Shown piece after piece: positions 1 through 8,126 of a stretch of DNA of 8,126 nucleotides. The notes under the pieces are model-generated. The model searched no databases and was not told the DNA's origin. It saw only the letters and a program-made list of their open reading frames with translations. The stretch comes from Armatimonadota bacterium (GTDB lineage: Bacteria > Armatimonadota > Fimbriimonadia > Fimbriimonadales > Fimbriimonadaceae). Where the stretch lies: the NCBI GenBank assembly GCA_003516955.1, contig DPBN01000043.1, forward strand, positions 1-8,126. Direction: 5' to 3'. The stretch's first letter is position 1. Every line of letters begins with the position of its first letter. The position numbers were made by a program, and so were the translations under genes.

Positions 1-718
<718 letters not shown>

Positions 719-720
<2 letters not shown>

Positions 721-728
721 CCGCGGCT
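719..728. repeat. 10-bp perfect palindrome between convergent stop codons
   Basis: AGCCGCGGCT reads the same on both strands. It covers the last two bases of the ahcY stop, the whole 7-base gap, and one base of the response-regulator stop. A second GC-rich inverted pair (GGCCG/CGGCC) follows at 731-741. No T-run follows on either strand, so this is not a canonical intrinsic terminator. In such GC-rich DNA the palindrome may be chance. Confidence 0.3.
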
Positions 729-1900
729 CAGGCCGCCGGCCGCAACGAGGGCGGCAGCAGCGCGGGAACGAGCAGCCGCTGATCGCGCTTGGTGAGAACC
801 ACGGCGCGCTCCATGGCGTTCTCCAGCTCTCGCACGTTGCCCGGCCACGGGTACCTCAGCAACAGCTCCGCCGTCGACTCGGGGATTTCGAGAGGCTCCC
901 GGCCGTTCTCCGCGGCGCACTTGTCCAGGAAGTGCCGGGCCAGCGGAAGGATGTCCTCCTTGCGCTCGCGCAGGGGCGGCACATGGACCTCCACCACCTT
1001 GAGCCGGTACAGCAGGTCCAGGCGGAAGGCACCTTGCTCGACGGCCTCCTGCAGGTCGCGGTTGGTCGCGGCGATCAGGCGGACGTCCACGCGCACCGGC
1101 TCTCTCCCGCCCAGCCGCTCGATCTCCCTCTCCTGCAGCACGCGCAGCAGCTTCACCTGGATGAGGGGCGGCACGTCGCCGATCTCGTCAAGGAACAGGG
1201 TCCCGCCGTCCGCCAGCTCGAACCGGCCCGGCTTGCTCGCCTGCGCCCCGGTGAACGCGCCCTTCTCGTAGCCGAACAGCTCGCTCTCCAGAAGCGTCTC
1301 CGGCAGCGCCGCGCAGGAAACCGCCACGAACTTCTTGGCGGCCCGGCCGGAAAGCGCGTGGATCGTCTTCGCCACGACCTCCTTGCCCACCCCGCTCTCG
1401 CCCGTCACAAGCACCGTCGCGCGGGATTCGGCCACCGTCTCGATCTCTTCCAGGATCGCCTTCATGGAGGGCGACTCCGCGATGAACGACGGCCGCTCCG
1501 CCTTCGGTCCCTTGGCCCGCCTCTCACCTTTCTTCTTGCCGCCGCAGGCTGCCTGGATGATCCGCTTGAGGGAATCCAAGTCGAACGGCTTGGGCACGTA
1601 CTCGAAAGCGCCCTTCCGGATCGCCTCCACGGCCTGCGGGATCGTGCCGTAGGCCGTCATGATCACCACCTCGGTCTCCGGCCACCGCGCCCGGACCTGC
1701 TCGAAGAGCTCGAATCCGGACATGCCGGGCATGGTCACGTCCGTGAGGACGCAGTTCCACCGCCCCTCATCCAGCAGGCGCAGCGCGGCCAGCGCGTCTT
1801 CGGCCGTGCCGACATGGTAGCCCTCCTTCGTGAAGGCCACCTCCAGGATGCGCCGGATGGTGGGCTCGTCGTCGACCACCAGCAGTCGGCCTTTGCTCAT
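728..1900 (-). CDS. Sigma-54-type (NtrC family) response regulator lacking a DNA-binding domain
   Basis: A 390-residue protein of two domains. Residues 1-120 are a receiver domain with acidic pocket D10-D11, phospho-acceptor D54, T82, Y84 and K104. A basic linker (about 121-135) leads to a sigma-54 AAA+ domain at about 138-370: Walker A GESGVGKE (167-174), the sigma-54-contacting GAFTGA loop (214-219), Walker B GGTLFLDE (232-239), arginine fingers R293 and R299, and the WPGNVRELE sensor-II segment (352-360). Family members normally run to about 450-480 residues and end in a Fis-type helix-turn-helix. This one stops at LLPPSLRPAA, just where that domain should begin, and the following DNA belongs to ahcY. 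It should oligomerise on phosphorylation and hydrolyse ATP to remodel sigma-54 polymerase, but must act from solution or through a partner. The ATG start overlaps the stop of the upstream kinase gene (ATGA), so the two are translationally coupled. The regulated genes are unknown. Confidence 0.93.
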   Translation of the reverse strand: MSKGRLLVVDDEPTIRRILEVAFTKEGYHVGTAEDALAALRLLDEGRWNCVLTDVTMPGMSGFELFEQVRARWPETEVVIMTAYGTIPQAVEAIRKGAFEYVPKPFDLDSLKRIIQAACGGKKKGERRAKGPKAERPSFIAESPSMKAILEEIETVAESRATVLVTGESGVGKEVVAKTIHALSGRAAKKFVAVSCAALPETLLESELFGYEKGAFTGAQASKPGRFELADGGTLFLDEIGDVPPLIQVKLLRVLQEREIERLGGREPVRVDVRLIAATNRDLQEAVEQGAFRLDLLYRLKVVEVHVPPLRERKEDILPLARHFLDKCAAENGREPLEIPESTAELLLRYPWPGNVRELENAMERAVVLTKRDQRLLVPALLPPSLRPAA

Positions 1901-3408
1901 GCCGCGGCACCCCCGTTCCACTGGATGGTGAACGAGGTCCCCCGCCCGAGCTCGGACCTCACGTCGATCGATCCGCCGTGCGCGTCGACGATCTTCTTCG
2001 CGGTGCTGAGGCCCAACCCGTTGCCCTTCGGCTTGGTCGTGAAGAACGGCGTGAACAGCATCGACAGCGTCTCCGGGCTCATGCCTTTCCCGGTGTCGCG
2101 CACGGTCAGCCGGTCCGCCTCCAGGACAATCTCGACGACGCCGCCCCGCTCGCAGGCCTGAATGGCGTTCACGACCAGGTTGTGGAGTACCTGCGACAGC
2201 CTGGCGGAGTCCACCTCGGCCTCCACCGGCTGCTCGGGGGAGATCTCCACCAGCCGCACTCCGGCCTGCTCGGCCCTCGCCTGCTGGATGGTCACGACGC
2301 CGTGCACGAGGTTCCTCAGGTCGCAAGGCTGTCGGTTGAGCTGCAGCGGCTTGGCGAAGTTCAGAAAGTCGGTGCAAAGGCGGTTCAGCCGCTCGCCCTC
2401 GTCGTGGATGATCTGCGCCAGCTCGGCGATCTGTCCTCCATGCTCGAGCAGCATCTGCGAGGCGCCGCAGATGCCGGTCAGCGGGTTGCGAATCTCGTGG
2501 GCGATCGCGGCCGCCATCTGGCCCATCTCGGCGAGCCGCCTCATGCGGGCCATCTCCCGAGCGGAGCGGTCGCTCTCGGTGATGTCCTCGATCGCGACCA
2601 CCACCCCGCCGTCGGGCAGCTGCGAGCCGTGGAGCAAAAGAACCTGCTCCGGCTGCCCGCGGCGGCAAACGCGCTGCCTGCGCCCGGCGCCGCGAACTGC
2701 CGACGCCAGCTCGAGAATCTCCCGGCCCAGCTCTTCCTCAGGCTTGAGTTCCAGGCCTCCGAGCAGGCTCACTGCCTCGGGGTTGGCGGCGCCGACCTTT
2801 CCATCGGGATCGATGCTCACCACCCCCACGGCGAGGGAGGACAGGACGGCCTGAATCTCGGTGCGCATGCGCTCGGCCTCGCGGAGGGCTTGGTTGCGCT
2901 CCGCAAGCAGCGTGAGGTTCCTCAGGGCCAGCCCGAGGTAGCGCACCACCGACCAGGCGGCGAACAGGTCGTCGTCGTCGAACTCAGCCTCCTCCGTGCC
3001 CCGACTCAGGTTCAGAACGCCGAGGCACTCGTCTGAGGCCACGACGATCGGAACCACCATGGAGGAGCCGATCTCGGGACGAGCCGAAACGCCGCGGAGC
3101 CTCGCGTCATCCGACGGATCCCTCACCAGCATTGGCGTGCGCGCCTGGATGCATCCCCCTGCGATGCCCTCGCCGGCCCGGATCGTCGCGCCGATCGGCG
3201 CCTTCACCTGCTCGCCGTGCTTGGCGACGAGGCGGTAAGTTCGCCCCGACCGCTCCGCCAGAAACAGGCTCGCGCCGGATGCGCGGAACAAAGCGGCGCA
3301 AGCCGCCACGAACGGCTGGAGCTGCTCCTCGAACGTGCCTTCGATCGGGATCGTGGCGAGGTCGAAGAGAGCCCAGACCTGCTGCACCCCCGCACTGGGC
3401 CCACCCAT
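1897..3408 (-). CDS. Soluble sensor histidine kinase, GAF-PAS-HisKA-HATPase
   Basis: A 503-residue kinase that should autophosphorylate and pass phosphate to D54 of the regulator encoded next to it. Domains in order: GAF at about 10-165 (GASLFLAE, then the GEGIAGGCIQ segment), a helical linker rich in E, R and L at about 165-185, PAS at about 181-290, HisKA with phospho-acceptor H304 in AHEIRNP, and an HATPase_c domain from about 400 to the end, with the N-box (N414 in NLVVNAIQA), DTGKGM and TPFFTTKPKGNGLGLS. The HExxN pattern is the one tied to phosphatase as well as kinase activity in HisKA proteins. There is no signal peptide or membrane segment, so it should be cytoplasmic, in the manner of NtrB. 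The signal bound by GAF or PAS cannot be read from the sequence. I chose the ATG at 3408. A TTG two codons upstream (3414) and a GTG at 3387 are alternatives, and none has a clear Shine-Dalgarno. Confidence 0.93.
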   Translation of the reverse strand: MGGPSAGVQQVWALFDLATIPIEGTFEEQLQPFVAACAALFRASGASLFLAERSGRTYRLVAKHGEQVKAPIGATIRAGEGIAGGCIQARTPMLVRDPSDDARLRGVSARPEIGSSMVVPIVVASDECLGVLNLSRGTEEAEFDDDDLFAAWSVVRYLGLALRNLTLLAERNQALREAERMRTEIQAVLSSLAVGVVSIDPDGKVGAANPEAVSLLGGLELKPEEELGREILELASAVRGAGRRQRVCRRGQPEQVLLLHGSQLPDGGVVVAIEDITESDRSAREMARMRRLAEMGQMAAAIAHEIRNPLTGICGASQMLLEHGGQIAELAQIIHDEGERLNRLCTDFLNFAKPLQLNRQPCDLRNLVHGVVTIQQARAEQAGVRLVEISPEQPVEAEVDSARLSQVLHNLVVNAIQACERGGVVEIVLEADRLTVRDTGKGMSPETLSMLFTPFFTTKPKGNGLGLSTAKKIVDAHGGSIDVRSELGRGTSFTIQWNGGAAA

Positions 3409-3415
3409 ACCCAAA

Positions 3416-3438
3416 GGATCGGTCCAGACCGGCGATCC
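3416..3438. repeat. Imperfect inverted repeat upstream of the histidine kinase start
   Basis: GGATCGGTC, two bases, GACC, three unpaired bases, then GATCC. The arms pair as GGTC/GACC inside and GGATC/GATCC outside. It sits 8-30 bases upstream of the kinase ATG on the minus strand, so it could be an operator or a hairpin in the 5' leader that masks the start. It could also be chance. Confidence 0.3.
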
Positions 3439-3462
3439 GTGTACCCGATAGTTCCACCGGTT

Positions 3463-3493
3463 CTGACGGGCCGGGCGGCGTTCCGGGTATATT
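3463..3493 (+). promoter_or_regulatory. Candidate sigma-70-type promoter for carAB
   Basis: TATATT at 3488-3493 is a near-consensus -10 hexamer and the most AT-rich spot in this GC-rich gap. CTGACG at 3463-3468 matches four of six bases of the -35 consensus, but the 19-base spacer is longer than the ideal 17. Transcription would start near 3500 and leave a leader of about 50 bases before the carA GTG. The -10 is almost self-complementary, so a weak opposite-direction use is conceivable. Confidence 0.4.
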
Positions 3494-3548
3494 CTCGCGG
3501 ACCTCTGGGACGAACCGCCGCCGCCTCTCCCGGACGTCGACCACCGCT

Positions 3549-4654
3549 GTGAAAGCCTACTTGGTGCTGAGCGACGGCACGGTGTACGAGGGAGAGTCCC
3601 TCGGCGCCGAGGGCCTGACGACCGGCGAGGTCGTCTTCAACACCGGCATGACGGGGTACCAGGAGATCCTCACGGACCCCAGCTACGCCGGACAGATCGT
3701 TCTCCTCACTTACCCGCTGATCGGCAACTACGGCATCAACGACGACGACTTCGAGTCGGATTCGCTCAAGCCGACCGGGCTGATCGTCCGCGACGCCTGC
3801 GAGTCGCCCTCCAACTGGCGCAGCCGCAAGGCGCTCCACCCGTTCTTGAAGGAGCGTGGACTCGTGGCGATCCAAGGCGTGGACACGCGCGCGATCACCA
3901 AGCGCATCCGATCCGCGGGTGTCACCATGGGCGCCATCACGACCGGCTCGCCCGACGAGGCGTTGGATGTCCTGCGCCGGACGAAGGACTATGGCGAGAC
4001 CGACTTCGTCTACTCGGTCACCACGCCGCAGCCCTACGCCTGGGGCCGCTCCGGCAAGGAGGCCCTGGACGAGGACGACGGCAGCTTCCCCCGCCGGTTG
4101 GCGGTGATCGACTGCGGTCTCAAATACAACATCCTGCGGCGCTTCGCCGCCGTCGGGTGCCGCAGCCTGGTCTTCCCCGCCACCGTCACCGCGGACGAGC
4201 TGCTGGCGCACGATCCCGACGGGATCCTCCTTTCGCCCGGGCCGGGAGACCCTGCCAGGCTGGGACCCATCGTCGAAACCGTGCGCAATCTGCTGGGCAA
4301 GCGACCCATCTTCGGCATCTGCCTCGGAAACCAGCTGCTCTGCCAGGCGATTGGCGGACGCACCTTCAAGCTGAAGTTCGGTCACCGCGGCAGCAACCAT
4401 CCGGTGAAGGACCTGCGGCGAGGAACCGTTACGATCACCTCCCAAAACCACGGCTACGCCGTCGACCCGGACTCGCTCGCGGGCACCGGCGCGGTGGTGA
4501 CCCAGATCAACGTGAACGACGGCACCGTCGAAGGCATCGAGATACCGGAAGCCATGGCCTCCTCGATCCAGTACCACCCCGAAGCGGCGCCTGGTCCGTG
4601 GGACAGCCGCCCCTACTTCGTCGAGTTCGTCGAGCGAATGGGGGAGTTCCGGCG

Positions 4655-4658
<4 letters not shown>
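3549..4658 (+). CDS. carA: Carbamoyl-phosphate synthase small (glutaminase) subunit
   Basis: Hydrolyses glutamine and channels the ammonia to CarB, the first committed step supplying carbamoyl phosphate for pyrimidine and arginine synthesis. At 369 residues it has the usual length. The N-terminal CPSase_sm domain shows GEVVFNTGMTGYQEILTDPSY (substrate-site S45) and the TYPLIGNYG segment. The C-terminal class I glutamine amidotransferase domain starts at about 180 and carries the complete triad: C258 in GICLGNQ, H343 and E345 in YHPEAAPGP. The usual His two residues after the nucleophile-loop Leu (GICLGHQ) is Asn here. The GTG start at 3549 is chosen because similarity to CarA begins there (VKAYLVLSDGTVYEG) and there is no other start near it. 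No good Shine-Dalgarno precedes it. The stop overlaps the start of carB by four bases (GTGA), as expected for two subunits made in equal amounts. Confidence 0.97.
4640..4646 (+). promoter_or_regulatory. Ribosome binding site of carB inside the end of carA
   Basis: GGGGGAG lies 8 bases before the GTG at 4655, within carA coding sequence. It supports the GTG as the true start of carB, and re-initiation by ribosomes finishing carA. It is the only strong Shine-Dalgarno I can find at the gene starts in this window. Confidence 0.7.
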
Positions 4659-8122
<3,464 letters not shown>

Positions 8123-8126
8123 CAGG

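Larger units (their letters stand above)
3409..3548. other. Divergent intergenic region between the kinase-regulator operon and carAB
   Basis: These 140 bases are the only non-coding stretch of any size. They hold a short inverted repeat just upstream of the kinase gene, an AT-rich -10-like element facing carA, and a second imperfect inverted pair (GGCGGCG-TTC near 3474-3483 against GAAC-CGCCGCC near 3512-3522) that flanks that element. I see no -24/-12 sigma-54 promoter (GG and GC spaced about 10 apart in the TGGCAC/TTGC context) on either strand, and no recognisable riboswitch or leader peptide. Confidence 0.7.

Noticed and set aside
932..2161. A 409-codon plus-strand open frame across the regulator and kinase genes
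   Set aside because: Antisense shadow rich in Arg, Leu, His and Gln with no recognisable motif. The minus-strand genes have complete domain signatures.
1901..2668. N-terminal extension of the response regulator to a start at 2668
   Set aside because: The extension is an Arg/Ala/Gly-rich out-of-frame reading of the kinase HisKA-HATPase region. Receiver similarity starts at the ATG at 1900, which forms the ATGA overlap.
3132..3548. N-terminal extension of carA upstream of the GTG at 3549
   Set aside because: The extra residues read across the kinase GAF coding region and the promoter gap, and match nothing in CarA. Similarity begins at VKAYLVLSDG.
3204..4577. A 457-codon open frame opposite carA and the intergenic region
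   Set aside because: Low-complexity shadow translation. The carA frame carries the catalytic triad and the expected length.

Overview
The window is ordinary, densely packed bacterial chromosome of high GC content, with third codon positions mostly G or C. It holds five protein genes and almost no spare DNA. The organism cannot be named from the sequence. The Thermotoga/archaeal-type S-adenosylhomocysteine hydrolase, the sigma-54-type two-component pair and the long CarB fit a deep-branching or uncultivated bacterial lineage (for example Armatimonadota- or Gemmatimonadota-like), but this is only a guess.

Layout: (1) 1-720, plus strand: the C-terminal part of adenosylhomocysteinase (ahcY), cut by the window edge exactly at the catalytic lysine. 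(2) 728-3408, minus strand: a two-gene operon of a soluble GAF-PAS histidine kinase and an NtrC-type response regulator, joined by a 4-base ATGA overlap. It converges on ahcY with only 7 bases between the stop codons. (3) 3409-3548: the only real intergenic region, a divergent promoter region of 140 bases. (4) 3549-8122, plus strand: carA and carB, the two subunits of carbamoyl-phosphate synthase, joined by a GTGA overlap.

How the genes work together: CarA releases ammonia from glutamine and CarB turns it, with bicarbonate and two ATP, into carbamoyl phosphate for pyrimidines and arginine. AhcY removes S-adenosylhomocysteine in the methyl cycle. The kinase probably senses a cytoplasmic signal through GAF and PAS and phosphorylates the regulator, which has everything needed to activate sigma-54 polymerase except a DNA-binding domain. 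No direct link between the two-component pair and carAB can be shown beyond their shared upstream region.

I see no wholly new system. The points most worth a second look are the response regulator that ends right after its AAA+ domain, an insertion of roughly 70-75 residues in the oligomerisation region of CarB, and a change in codon use over the last part of carB. There are no tRNA, rRNA, CRISPR or mobile-element signatures that I can support.
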